A stretch of 64,000 nucleotides of DNA from Panagrolaimus kolymaensis (Eukaryota > Nematoda > Chromadorea > Rhabditida > Panagrolaimidae), in assembly GCA_028622995.1 (NCBI GenBank), contig JAJQJQ010000027.1, positions 3,224,001 to 3,288,000 on the forward strand, in the 5' to 3' direction. Numbering within the stretch: position 1 is the stretch's first letter; each line of letters begins with the position of its first letter. Position numbers and translations under genes: made by a program. A model generated the notes under the pieces. That model ran no database searches and had not been told where the DNA came from. It saw only the letters and a list, made by a program, of their open reading frames with translations. Positions 22,426-36,000 of this stretch are shown here, one piece after another.

Positions 22426-23642
22426 ATGTCTGAAAACAAAAAATTTAATGCAAGTCAAATATTTGATGAAAATTTTGTACAAAATTATGCCTTTACTTGC
22501 GATGTCCTCTCCATAATCACTTTATTTGCTGCTTTTATTTTATTAACAATAATAGTTTTAAAAACTCCAAAATCAATGAAAAGAATAAAATTTTATTTAA
22601 TAATAAATATTGGATCTTCTATATTATTACAAATTATAATATTTTTAAATCCACCAATGGTATTACATCCATTTTTATATATTTATTCGCCAGGAATAAG
22701 CCGATATTTTATTTCCACCTTTCGATTATTGTTATATCCATTTGCTGCATTTTCAATCTTTATGACTCTGGATTGTATGATATGTATAATATGGGAGCGA
22801 TATTATGCGTTAAAAGCTAAATCAAATTCAAATATTCCATTGTATTTATTTGGATTATTGATAGTTAGTAATTTTATTGGTATGTTTTTATTGCTGTTTA
22901 GGGATTAAACGAATAAAAATAGTGCCTCAATATACCTACATATTTAATTTAGAGAGACTAAAAATACTCACAATTTTGAGTCACCTAAAACACTAATAAA
23001 ACTTAATTTATAGGTTTAATTATTTTGATATTAATTGTCTTAATTCCATGTATATTTAATTCAATCTTTGTTAGTCCTGTTGATATCTCTTTTTATATTT
23101 CTAATGAAATTATTGGTCTCGAAAAGAAAATAGATGTTGAAACTTTGATAGTTTTTGGAAATTTAGATAAAAATTCGCTGCCTTTATATGCTTTATTTTT
23201 TTGTTTATTGGGAGTATTACGGGTTTTTCTCATTTTCTTAGGAATTACATTTAATTTTTTTATATCAAAAACAATTCAATCCAAAATTCATTTGTCAAGT
23301 AACACTTCAAAAAAGAATGATATGTATCGACGAATTTTATATATACAATTTTCGGGTTTTACATTCTTTTTAGCTATACCCGGTTGTTTCTTAATATTAA
23401 CATTTTATTTGGTTCATAAGCCATTGTTATATGGAAATTATTTTATCATTGTTATATTTTCTTTTGAATTATATGATATTATATTAAGTGGAATTTTAAT
23501 TAAACCATATCGAAAAGCAATATTCAAACCATTTTATTTTGTGAGATTTCATTTATTTAAGTTTTTGAGAAACTTTTTGGTTGTTGAGCAGCATACAAGA
23601 GTAACTCCAATTGTTCCATTGATGCAAAAAAGGCGGAATTGA
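22426..23642 (+). CDS. Srh-like 7TM chemoreceptor, tandem copy B
   Basis: Two exons (22426-22879, 23014-23642), 360 residues, the same length and intron position as copy A at 16263. The donor is G|GTATGT in TM5; the joined sequence reads SNFIGLIILILIVLIPC. Carries the same NPPMVLHPF, PGISRYF, ELYDIILSG and IKPYRK blocks. A stretch of about 235 bases (23277-23516) differs from copy A by one base, and about 150 bases in exon 1 are identical, while the neighbouring coding sequence is clearly diverged. The tail ends VVEQHTRVTPIVPLMQKRRN. Intact and presumably expressed in chemosensory neurons. Confidence 0.82.
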
Positions 23643-24109
23643 CCCGGATTTATTCTTAACAAACTGTCCAGAAAAAAATTAATATTTGTATCATAATTTG
23701 TTTTCTTTATTAAAAGCTTTTCATAATAAAAATTAAAAAAATATGCAAAAAGAAAAGTGACACAAAAAAAAAATTAAATTAATAAAAAATTGCAGCAAAA
23801 ATAAAAAAATAATCATAAATATACTTAAATTTTTTCTGTATTTACATAAAAACCACGTATTATTATTTAAATTTTAATAAAAAAATATTGTAATAAAAAG
23901 AGTAAAAAAATTTTGGTTTAACTTTTTTCAGCCTCATTCTGCTTGCACCGGGGTTGAAAAAGTACATACAAAAAAAACACAATTAAAAAGATCATAATTG
24001 AAAGACCTGCTGTCATAAAATTTTTTTGATACATAAAGTAAGAGAAAAATAATATTCAAAAAATAAGCAAATAAAAAATATTAAACTTGAATGAATTAAT
24101 TAAATTTTT
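23643..24109. other. intergenic between convergent genes
   Basis: A+T-rich spacer where receptor copy B (+) and the TRH-receptor-like gene (-) converge. No supported feature. Confidence 0.5.
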
Positions 24110-27009
24110 TTAAGAAACATTGGATACAACTCCATCATCTTCGGATAGCACCAAAATTCGAGTATCGCCATTTCGATATTCTTTCATAATTGAATGTTTG
24201 TTGCTTTCTCCTGCAAAAACAAAAAAACTATTTAAATTGGATTAAGAAAAAGAGAATGATGAAAAAAAGTTTCAACAAAAAGTTATTAAGATTGATAGTT
24301 ATTGCAACGAAAACTGAGGATATAAGAATTTAGAAGGTCTTGACACGAAAATTGACGGGGTTAAAGCACTTAGAAGCCAAAAGATTTATTTAATGCAAAT
24401 TTTCACTAACCATTAAAAGTAAAAAATTAATTCCTAAAGTCTCGAAATGAATATTACCTTAGTTCGAATGGTCCTAGCAGGATAACTGTAAAAAACAAAG
24501 TATTTTATGTTTTTGGTTTTGATTAACTTTTATCAATTTTTATTTTATAAAATTATGGATAATTTGCCAAAAGTCTGTACTTTTTGAGATAAAAAAATTT
24601 AACTTACTCGGAACAAAAATGGGTGAAGATTTTTTATCTCCAAGTAATTTCCTGAATGCATTCCTAAATCGTGCTGACATAACGTTATATAAAACTGGAT
24701 TAATAGCACAATTAATAAATATAAGAGTTTTAGCAAAAAATATATATGCATCATTATTTAATTTTGATTTAGATTCCGCAAATGAATTATACGTGACCAT
24801 GGCTCGATATGGCAACCAACAAACAGCAAAAATAACGACAACGATGAGTAACATTTTAATTACTTGCATTTTCCCTCTCGTTGAAGAACGTTTTCCACCA
24901 TTTATAAAATATTCTCGTGGAGCAGTCATATTTGGTGAAGTTAAAGTTACTTGAGTTTCAAGGGGACTTGTGTGGTGCTCTGAAGAAAAAAAAAATGGAT
25001 GTCAAAAATTAGAAACTAATAAACTTTTTCTGTTTGCATTTTTTCTTTAACAAATTTTTGATTTTTAGAAGTTCGTAAAGTTTTTAAAATTTGAGTTTAA
25101 AAATGAATAAAATTCGTGATTAGACACTTTATAAATTATTATGGAATCTCGTAGTGAAAATAATTTTTTTAGTTTTTAACTTTTACAAAGTTTTTAAAGT
25201 TAGTTTTAAAACTTTTTTCAGCTAGAATTTTATTTAAAAAGCTGGTAATAGAATTTTTTGTTTTGGGTCTCTGTGTAAAAATTTATTGAAGTCTTACCAC
25301 GACAACTTTTTAATTCTTTTTCAATCCCAAAAATTTTGTAGGAAATTTGACATTTTTAACTAACCTTTTTTGCTTTCTGCTCGAATAATACTCTTTTGTA
25401 AGCTTGATTTTTCTCCACTTTTCATTGAACTTTTACTCAAAGTGTATGTAATTTTTCCATAAATTAAAATATTTAAAATCATTGGAACACAATAAAACAT
25501 TCCAAGATCGGTGAAATAAAGTAATTTATATGTCCAATTATCTCGAGCCAATTTAAATGTACAAATTTCACCATTTTTGATTGGAGTCAATTGAGCCAAA
25601 TACAACCATGGAGAATTGTAGAAGAATGAAAAAATCCAAATTCCCAATATAATTATTTTTGCTCGTTTTACTGTGCAAATATATCTGAAAAAAAAATTAA
25701 AAATATTAATAAAATTTTTATTTGTTTTATTAATTTAGCAAAATGCTGGTCCCTCAAAAATTTTTTTTTCTTCCCAATATTTTTATTGATTTTAACCCCA
25801 AAAATAAGCAACAACAACTTTGCTCCGTTATTTTTTTTTTCGTAACTTAACGTCATGATGGACCGGAACTAAACTAATCTAAATAAAACAAACAAATGAC
25901 TTCGACTTGACTTTGGCTTCATTTGGGTCAAATTTCACGCTAGCGTTTTTTTTCTTTTCTTTTGTGGAGGCTTGCTTTTTCTTTGTTATTCTCATTAAAC
26001 TTGATCCTCAGCCACCAGGCCATGGCTCAATGGCCATAGTTTTTTACGTTTAAAATGAAAAAGAAAGAAAAAATTAAGCAAGCGTAAGATAAAGATTTTT
26101 TTCTTTATTTTAGCAAAATTGAATGAATTTGGTTGGTGCCATGCTTCCTAAAGGCACCGGTAATTTTTGTTTGGTCGGGAAAGTTTCTTGCCAAAAAAAA
26201 GAAATTTATCAAAATTTCATGTAAAGATCAAAAAAATTAGAACGTTTTTAATTATAAATTTTTTTTCAATTTGTCTAGCTTAAAACAAATACCGGGAATT
26301 CTAATCATGAAAATGTATTTCAAAAAAGTTTTAAACTAGAACTGATAGGGATTTTTTGGAGTAAAAAATCTTTTTTAAAAACATTCAAATTTACAAACCT
26401 TGCTCTCAATGGATAACAAATGCCAATGAATCTTTCTATAGTGAAAGCCGTAATCGACAAAGACGAGGTATTTATCGCTAAATATGGAACATATGTAAAT
26501 ACTCCACAACCCAGCGGTCCAAATATATATGTTGTCGCAGTTACATGTAAATATGAAATTTCCGTTGGAGAAGTTGCAAGAAAAAATAAACAATCGGAGA
26601 CCGCAAGCGAAACCAAATAACAATTTGTTGGAGTCCGCATTCCAGGAACTTTAAATACAACTAATACAACTAAAATGTTTCCCAAAATTCCAATAATACT
26701 AAGTAATGAAAATATTAAAGTCATTATTATTCTTATATCCATTGGCCAATATTCATCATCATCAACTCCAATAATTCCGCCTGAACCAACTATGCCCATT
26801 CCATCGGAGGCAGCTATTATCGAAGTGGAATTAGCGATTTGATTTTGTTGTTCTTGTTGAAGCATTAAATTTTCAGTTATTTCTGAACATCGTTGTTCTA
26901 ACATAGTTATATTAAAACCCATTTTAGATAATTCTGTTGCAAATGTGGAAGGATTTGAGACTAGCGCATCGCATAAACGCTTTAAATCTTGTAATGAAGC
27001 GTTGGTCAT
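24110..27009 (-). CDS. trhr-1: TRH-receptor-like neuropeptide GPCR
   Basis: Rhodopsin-class peptide GPCR. Four exons on the minus strand (27009-26399, 25684-25365, 24979-24608, 24210-24110) give 467 residues. An extracellular N-terminus of about 85 residues has N-glycosylation sites. TM1 has GNI (Asn111). The first loop has MRTPTNCYLVSLAVSD, matching vertebrate TRH receptors almost residue for residue (Asp139 in TM2). TM3 ends NTSSLSITAFTIERF, also as in TRHR. TM6 has FAVCWLPYRAMVTYNSFA, and TM7 has INCAINPVLYNVMSARFRNAFRKL. In nematodes this receptor family answers TRH-like peptides and promotes growth (family knowledge). A 28-base possible microexon lies at 24458-24485. The ATG is two bases after an acceptor (TTCTTCAG), so an upstream exon or spliced leader joins there. 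Confidence 0.9.
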
Positions 27010-27025
27010 TTCTGAAGAAAAAAAA
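27010..27025 (-). promoter_or_regulatory. splice acceptor directly before the TRHR-like start codon
   Basis: On the minus strand TTTTTTTTCTTCAG ends at 27012, followed by AA and the ATG at 27009. Fits trans-splicing or a 5' UTR exon further upstream (higher coordinates). Confidence 0.5.
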
Positions 27026-30000
27026 TTGCAAGTTAGTAAAAAAGTTTTAAAAAAAACATCCCATTAAAAAATAATTATTTGTGGATGGCAAAAGAGAGCA
27101 AAAAATAAAAAATACGAAAAACAAGGGCAATGAAGGCAAAACAAAACAAAAAATGAAAATAATTAGCACAATTTTAGAAGTCAAAGAAAAAAGATTAAAA
27201 ATACATATATAAGGTTCTTTTTTATTTTTTTCGTTTTCGTATGTATGTTTTTTTTTTTGCAGAAATAAAAAAAGAAAGAAACATTGCAGGAAAGAAAGAA
27301 AAAAATATATGTATTTAAGAAGCTTTTAAGATTCTTGGTTGGAGATATAATTGCGTGTGGCGGTTGAGGATGATTAAAAATAAATATCCAAGAAATAAAA
27401 AATATATACGCAAAACACAAATGAAAAGCAAAAAGTAAGAAAAAGGAACAGAAAAAGATTTTTAAAGACGTCAAAACTATGTAAGTACATTAAAGATCAT
27501 GGATTTCTGGTAATATTAACAATTTTTATTTTACGTACGTATAAAAAAATACGGTAAAGCGATGAACGGAATGCTATAATGAATAACTAATACATATAAT
27601 CCTAAAGAAGAAAAAAAATTTTTTTTTGAGTGATGGAAGTAATTTTTTAGATGTTTTGTTAATACATGAAAAAAGTGTTTTTAAATAAAAGAATTTTAAG
27701 CCGAAATGTTATAGAATATTGAATAGCAGCTTTCTTAAACTTTCTTAATAAAAGTGAATAATAAAAAGAAACAAAATTGTATGAATGAAAAAAATTTTAA
27801 ACTTCATTAGCGGCATTTTTTCATAGAAAAAACATTTTTGATTTTCCACAGCGCAATCATTTTCAATCAAAGGCGGAGTAGAAACCGACAAGCTCAATCG
27901 CGTTAAGAGACCAAAGGAAAGCAAAGAGAAAGGGGAAATCGAAAGAAATCATGCATTTTTTGGATTTTTTTGTAGTTTTTTAAAGTTAACGACTAATTAA
28001 AAAATCCAGAATCCCTTTAAAAAAAATTGATTCCAGACGTTCTTCAAGTTAAGGCATTAGCTACATCTTCGTACAAGCAGTTTTTAATTCTATCAACAAA
28101 GAAAAAAATGGCTCCAGCCTAACTTTTTGCAACTTTCGATGCATCAAAACTTCACCTCCAGATGCCTTAAAAAAGTGATTGTTTTACTTAAACATATCTC
28201 CTTAATACTCTTTAGTCCTTTGTCAATCTTATTAAAACGTGAGAAAAAATGTTTGCACCTTTAATTTAGTAATTCTATCACCGATATAAAACCTGTAGCT
28301 TTGCTTTCTAAAAAAAATCATTGCTTTTGCCTTTGTTTGACATTTTGGCAACATGCAAAAGGGATCGTCTGCTTGGCCGTTTCAAATCCGCCCTGATTAC
28401 GCTGTGTTTCTTTCGAAAGTAAAAAAATGATAAATTTTAAGAAATTCTCCTTAGGTTAGTCGCCGGATTTTGCTAGACAACAACAATGGCTTCTTTTTTT
28501 ATAAATAAAAGTTTTCTATTCAAGAAAAAAATTTAACAATCAAAAAAAAGAAAGAAAAGGAAAGTCTTGGCTGGCTGCGCATTTAGATTTTACGGTTTCC
28601 TTACTTTATTTCCTCCGTTCCTAGCCAACTCCAAAGCGAAATAATTTTAGAAAGTTAACACGCCAACTTTTTTTTCATATCAAAACAACGACAAAAAGTA
28701 ATGACTCAAAGTGCAAAAAACAAAGCCGTTGTCCAACAAATCTATAAATGTGTCGGTTTGATATAAACAAACGAGAAAACGAGAGAGAAAGAGAAAAGTG
28801 AATAAATTAAATAAAATTAAAATAAGCGAACTCTAAAACACTAAAAAAATGCGGCTTTGCAAAAGTGAGAAACTGTGAAAAATGAAAATAGCCCAAAAAC
28901 AATGTCCCTCACATGAAACAACAAAAAACAAATATAGAGAACTTTGAAATTTGAAAATAAAAAAGTTTAATAAAATTTTAAATTCTTTATTTTCTTTCAC
29001 ACATTTTTATTTTTCCGAAAACAGCGATAGAAAACAAAAAAACAGAATGCATCATTTTTTTCTCCATAAATTAAATTAGGTGGAGTAGACGACGACTTTC
29101 GCATTTGCTTTTTTTTATAAATTTGTTTGTTTTTCACACTTTTAAATAGAAATCCATGAAAATAAAAGACAAGCCACCACATTATTTTTCATAGATGCCT
29201 CACACTCTACAAAGTGGCCAGGAAACAGAGCGGATATAAGGTCTCAATAAAATTGCTATATTTTTTTGTTATTTATTTTTATTTTATTTTTTCGAGACTC
29301 TAATTCTTTTGTTATATAATAAAAAAATGTATGTTTGATCTCTTACTCCTACTTTTGACATTTTATCTCTCATCATAAGATAATTACAGTAGATATTATC
29401 TAGAAGTCAAAGAGATTGATAAACAAAAAAATAATAAATATTATTTAAACAATAAAAAGCCCTTATTTATATGGAGTGTTTACGTGTATCTTTTCTTTTT
29501 TTTTTTAAGAGGATTTAAAAGATGGGGGATTTGGGAAATTATAAAAATACCTTTGTTTTCCAAGAAAAATAAAGAAAAGAAAACACAAAATTAGGGGTCT
29601 CGAAAAGAAAAAAAGATTGAAAACCAAATATATTTTTGCTGAAAATGTAACAAAAATAATAGCCAACATTTTTTTTTTTCAGTGGGGGTTTAACAAAGTG
29701 CTCTTTTTTAAACAGCCTAGATATGTATGTGCCATCAATCACGTAAGTTTCAGCATTTCACTTAAGCGAGAGCGTTGCAAACAAAAAAGGTCAAAAATAA
29801 CAACGAAAAAAGGAAAGAAAAGAAACAAGGAATGTAAAATTAGCTTTATTTTCCGGTGAACACAATGAATGCATTGTCAAAATTTGTTTTACGTAGCTTC
29901 ACTTAAAATACTTATTTACATTAAATAATGACAAGAAAAAAGAAGCAGAAAAGTTAAAACACAAAAATTAAGAGAAAAAATAAACTTTTCTTTAATCAAA

Positions 30001-33000
30001 ATTTCTTAAAAAAATAAAAAGAAACTTCATCAATGAGAAAACTAAAAAGGTAAGTTTTTGGGTTTTTAGGAAATCCGAAAAATGGTTATTACTCCCTGAC
30101 CAAAAAGTGGTCAGAAAAACAAGGAACCAAAAAAACAATAATTTTATTAGAATCGAACAAAAAATGGAATAACCCAATAATTACAAGGAAAAATTTTTAA
30201 GAAAACACTGAACGAAACTCATATAGAAATAATTTAATTTAAAAAGTATGAGAAGAAGAAAAGACAAAGTTGATATTTAGACATCAAGTCCAACTTTGTA
30301 TGTATGTAAATTATATTAATAATTTTTATCAATTTATTTTTTTATAACTCGGAAAAAATAAACATTTACTTAACTTTTTTTGTTTGTTATTAGAATCATA
30401 AGGTACAAAACTAAAAATAGTTTGGGAGAGTTTCAAACGAAAAAAACAAAACAAAGTAAATTTGGTGGGCATAAAGAAATTTGCTTATGACTTCTATCTA
30501 GACTTACATGCTTGTGGGAAATAAACAGTTTTTTCCTTCCTTATTTTTGAATTTACTCAGAAGCTAGAGTTCGCCCAAAAAAGATTAAACAAACAAAAAA
30601 GAGTTCGAACTTCGAAACTGAAACAGACAGAAAAATTTGAATAAAAAAACAATTAAAATTTCTTTTTGTATCTAGAAAAGTCAAATCGTCAAAAAATCCT
30701 GAAAACCAAGTTTTTGGATTTTAAAATCTCTGTAAACTCAAATCTCAAAAAATGAGATAAACTTAAAAATTTTACTAACAAGAAATTTACTTTAAGTAAA
30801 AAAATTCTGGAAGCTAAAAACAACTTAACTGAATTTTTAACAAAGAAGAAAAAATGCTTTAAAAAGTTTGTAGTCTCAACTTTTAAGTAATTAGTTATTT
30901 TTATAAAATTTTTACGTATAAAAAATCACTTAACAAAAAATTCAAGCAACGAAAAACCGTTCCTTAAATACTTAACAAAACAAGTGTTTTGTAGCTTTCT
31001 AAAACACGCAAATGAGATAGATCTTCGGTTTAACAAATGACTAATAATTGTAAAGCATTTTTTCCACTTACTTGAAAATGACAAGAAAAAAAGAAAGTAG
31101 TCTTAAACTTATTTTTTGAAAGAAAGAATGTATTGCAATTTGCAAACAAAAGAATTATAAAAATATTATTTTTTTCTTTCTTCCGTGAAAAAAAATTTGA
31201 GAAGTGAAGAAGCGAGAAGAAAAATTATAAAGCGTGACTAATTGTTAATAACTATGATGCTATTTGCCTTTCTCTCCGAGCGTTTTGTCTAATTTCAAGA
31301 ACTTTACACTTTTTAAAAGAATAATATTAAAAAACTATTTATATTTTATCATAGAAAAATATTAAAATAATCAATTTTTTTCTATAACAAAAATTTTTTT
31401 AGGCATCAAATTTTTTTTATTTAAAGGTAAGTACATATTTTTTTGTTCATTTAAATATAAAAATAGAATTAAATAAAGAAAATGGAAATAAATATCTTTT
31501 TTTGCATTCCTTTGCTCAATTTTTTTTTTGCTTTTGTTTTATTATATTTACTTAACACTTGAAATAATATCTTGTACATGGGTGGATTACATACATCATT
31601 TACATCACTTTTTTAAAAAAAGCTTAAGAATAGCTGGGGCGGAAGGTAAAAAAAAAGGTGGACAAAGATAAAATTAAAAAAATGAAGTTAAGTCAAAAAT
31701 TAAAATAAGATCAATGCAGAAGAAAAAAATGCGAAGGTGGAAAGCAATCGAACAACAAAAAACAAAAAACAAAGGCCAAATGGAAAAAAGTTTTAAAAGT
31801 TAGAAAAAATATTTCTATTTTAAAAATAAACTTTTTTCCAGAAATTGAATAATCTAAAATTCCGAGTTTTTCAAGAATTTCTGTTTCCAGCAACCAAAGA
31901 TGGTTGTTTTTTATTTTCGAAATTTTATTATATATTCATTCCATACAAAGTTTTTTGATGCCAATAAAAAAAGTTGTATATGTACTAACACCAAATAAAA
32001 AAAAAATTGGATGTTGTTTAAAAAAAAGAGAAGTGAAAAACACTTATTGTTTTTAGTTGTTGTTCACACTTTCAAATATTCACGCATTACACTTTTTTTG
32101 TTTTGTGCCAAAATTAGCTCCAATATAAAAAATGAAAACATTATTAACAACGACGACGCAAGAATTGCTAAAAAACATGTATTTTCTTTTGTTTTGAAAT
32201 TTTTTTTATTCCATTTTATAAAGAGAAAAATTTCCTTTTTCGTGCCACCCAAAAAAAGAGAAAAGAATGACAGATTACTCTTACAAAATAGCGTTCTTTA
32301 TTTCCAAGTTTTTTTCTTCTTCAGAGAAACAAAGCCAAATCATTTAAAATATGGAAAGAAAAAAAAGCTAGGGTTTCTAAACGAAAAGAAAAAAAAGAAA
32401 AAAAGGGTAGCAATTGTTTGGGATCCCATAACAAAAACAATTTACAAATACAAGAGAGCAGGATTAAGCTACCGTAATCCCAAACAAAGCTAAAATAAGT
32501 CCGTAGTCAATAAAGTTCTTAGTAGCACGATTACAATCAGATAATCGTCTCTCCCATTTCTTACACAAAATGCAATGAGGCTCTGTAAAAGTTTAAAGAC
32601 TTCCACCTCCATCACGTCAAAGGTAAAAGTGAAATCAAACAAAAAATAAACTTCACTTCTTTTTTACTTTTTTTACTGTCTATTTTTTTCCAGTGACCTC
32701 AGAAAATTTAACTTTTTTAATGAAAATGACAGGTTTTATTTTTTCTTTGAGAATAAAAAAAATGAGTAAGAAAAAAGTTTGAAAAAAAAAATTTAATGGA
32801 AAACTTTTATTTTGTTTTGTTTGTGGGTTTTAAGCTTTGTTTTAACTTCATTTTTTCTTTCCTTTTTTCCATCCATCTCGTGTTGGGTTTTTTTATTGTT
32901 GTGAGAGAGTGACTAAGTATATTCAATGACAAAGGAAGAAAAAAAAGAATGGAAAAAGAGAGGTAAAAAAAACGCTTTAAATCCGTGAGAAGTTTTAATT

Positions 33001-36000
33001 TTTTAAATTAATTTTATAAAATAAAAAATAAATAAATAAGCGAAGAAATTTGGGATAAAAGAAAAGTGGTAAAAGGGAATAAAAAACCGTAGACGTAGTA
33101 AATTTGACATTTTTTTATAGGCGTGTTATGGACTGACGACTTATAGACGGCGCCACATCATCTCAAAAACGCTGAGAAGGTGAAAAAAAAACACGAATAA
33201 TTTAATTTGATTGAAACAAAAACTTTGGCTACAAAATGGTTGCAAGAAATTAATCCTAATTTTTTATGTAATTTGATAAATTTTTAGAGAAAGTAAATCT
33301 CACAAAAAATGTTGAAACCCACTCAAAACTAAAACACAAATAGAAAAGTTAAACTTTTGGATTTCAATTTTTAAAAAGAGTTTCCAAAACATTGGCGAAA
33401 CTTACTTTTCTATAATTGGCTCAGTTTGAAATTTTGAAATTATAAATTTTCAAGAATAAAAAATATGAAAACCTAACAAAAAAATATGGTACCAAAATGT
33501 CTGTTAGACGACAAACTAGAATCAAAAAAATAAACAAGTAAATAAAAAGTTTACTTTTTCTTTTCCTCTTTATTTTATAATTCTTATTAAATCAGTGAGC
33601 TCGGTGGCTGGGTTTATTAGTGCAACTAACAAAAAAAACTTATTCATTTAATTTTTGCGCGCTCTCTTTTTTTTATTTTCTAATGTCAACATTCTCATAA
33701 AGAAAAGAGCTCACCCACATTTCTTTTTTTTATAATGAAGAGAAGAAGACAAAAAATAAATCTCATTAAAATTAAAAAAAGAATAAAAAAAGATTACAAG
33801 AAAGACAAAAAAAGTTTCAGGATGCATGTCTCAAGCAAAGATCACGTTGTTTCGTTTCTTGTGGACTTTGTAAGAAAAAATAGAGGGAAATTATAAATAT
33901 AAAAAAATTATTATAAAAAATGCGTGATATCCTCAAGGCGATGGTGGTGTCTGGGAAGTTGTAGAGGAATATGAAAATATGGGTTGAATAAGAAAGACTA
34001 ACTATTCAAACACTCGAGACAAAGTTTATGGATGACGGAGCAACGTGATGCTCGAATTTGCAACAACAAAAAAATATAACAAGACGAATTTACACTATTG
34101 CAACAAAAAAAGCTTCTTTTATCTCACTGCGAAAACAAAATCCGTTTCCATCACACAAAAAAGGTAATTTCTTAGTGCCTTTTCTGGCTTTTTTACTTTA
34201 GGAAAAGTATTCTCATTCTTTTACTAGATTCGTACGTACGCTCTTTTATGACTAAACTTCCTTTCCAGCAGCGCAAAAAAAGCTTTGAATACTTTATAAT
34301 TGAAACATTCCATAATTTTTATATCCAGTAAAAAAACACACTGACTTTATGAGTAAGAAATGATGCACTTTTTAAAATACCGAAAATAAAATTTTTTCTA
34401 AGAAATTATTTCTCCATTTTTGCTTCATTTTGATATGAGTACATATTGCCAATTAGAAAGAATAAAAAAATCTGAGGAAAAAGAATAGAAAAGATAATTG
34501 TTGAGACTGACGTTCTTATTGATGCTTTGCTGCAGCGTTAGCAGCAAAAAGCAAACTATAGGTTCATAACAGAAAAAAAATTGCTGGTTCTTTTTTGCAA
34601 GCAGCAAAAACGGTTTATTAGTGGGATAATTGCAAGTTAGCGTTAATAAAACCATTGCAAACAAAAGAAAAGTGAAAAACAAAATAAACAAAAAAAAGCG
34701 ACTGCTAAAGCAAAATAAAAAGCGATAAACAGCTATAAAAGAAAAAAATGGTCCAGATGTTTGGGAATCGAAAAAAAGCCTTTGACCCAAAAAAATAGAG
34801 TCGATATTAAAAGCATACTTTAAATCTCTGCTTTATTGTCTCTCATTGCGAAAAGTAAAAATTAAATCTAATAGATCGGGTTTTATTAACAAATAAAATC
34901 AAGTAAAATAATTTGGTAAAAAAGCCAAAAAAAAAAATTCAAAAATCGAAGGTTACTGTTTTTTTCAAGCTATCCAAATAACTTCAACAAGGGATAGTCT
35001 CTCAACGAAATAAAAAATGCGAATACTTTACACATAAAAACATAGCTCATAAAACTATTGCTCTAATAAAAAATGGAAAAATAGAAAAGAAATAAAGATA
35101 AGAAGAAGGAGCCAAAAATCATAAAAAGGGAATGAAATGCAAGCAATTAAAAAAAGTTTCAAAATTTGCTGAATAAACAAAGCATTTCCAATTCAAAATA
35201 TTATTTTTTTGCAGCAAAAAAATCCCGTTCTCGCGATTAAAGATTTTTTTCTGTAGCTCAAGGGGTAATAGATATTTTGGGAGGTTTACTATCCCTGAAG
35301 CTATGAAACAAACAAAAAACAAAGCAAGCAAAAATTATAGTTTTAATAAAATTTTTTGCTATGAAATATAAAATAAATATTCTTTTATTAAGTGGCGCAC
35401 TTTAGACTAGACCGGAATTGCAAGGAATTTCAGGAAAGAAAATAAAAAATAGTTGGAATCGTCTCAAGTAACTATGCCGCAAGGCATCTTTTTGTCAGTG
35501 GCATCTCCAATAAAATGAAAAGAAAGAATAATCAAAAAAAATTTAAATGACTCAAAGAAATAAAATAAAAATAAAGTAAGCAAAGGCAAAATGGAAAAAT
35601 GGAAATTTGAACTAATTTTCCCTTAGGATTTTTTTCTCATTGCATCGAATTAAATTCCACTTTGTTCTTTTTCTTCTTATTTTTTTTGTTGCTTTTCTTG
35701 AGAATCTGTTTTTTAAGATCTTTGTGAACCTTGAGATTCTTTTTTCCTTTAAATTTTTCTTTTTTTGTGAAAAAAGCACTTTGCTTATTTTTTTTGGCTC
35801 CTTAATTTAAATTTACAATATTAAAATTCGAATAGCAATGAATGAAAGTCCCTGAAATTTGACCTCCGTGAAATACAAATTATTTCCTCCAGGCAGAAAA
35901 AAATCCAAGGTAGACAGCTAGCGTCTCAAATTATATGTATTTGTTCCAAGACCAAAAAGCAATAAATAAAAAAAGATATTTGTCCCAAAATAAAAAACAT

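Noticed and set aside
32011..32493. 160-codon plus-strand frame
   Set aside because: Composition is Lys/Phe from A and T runs, there is a mirrored minus frame, and no splice or family evidence.
34425..34790. 121-codon minus-strand frame rich in Phe and Leu, resembling membrane segments
   Set aside because: The hydrophobicity comes from T-rich sequence; no conserved motif and several frames of similar type lie around it.
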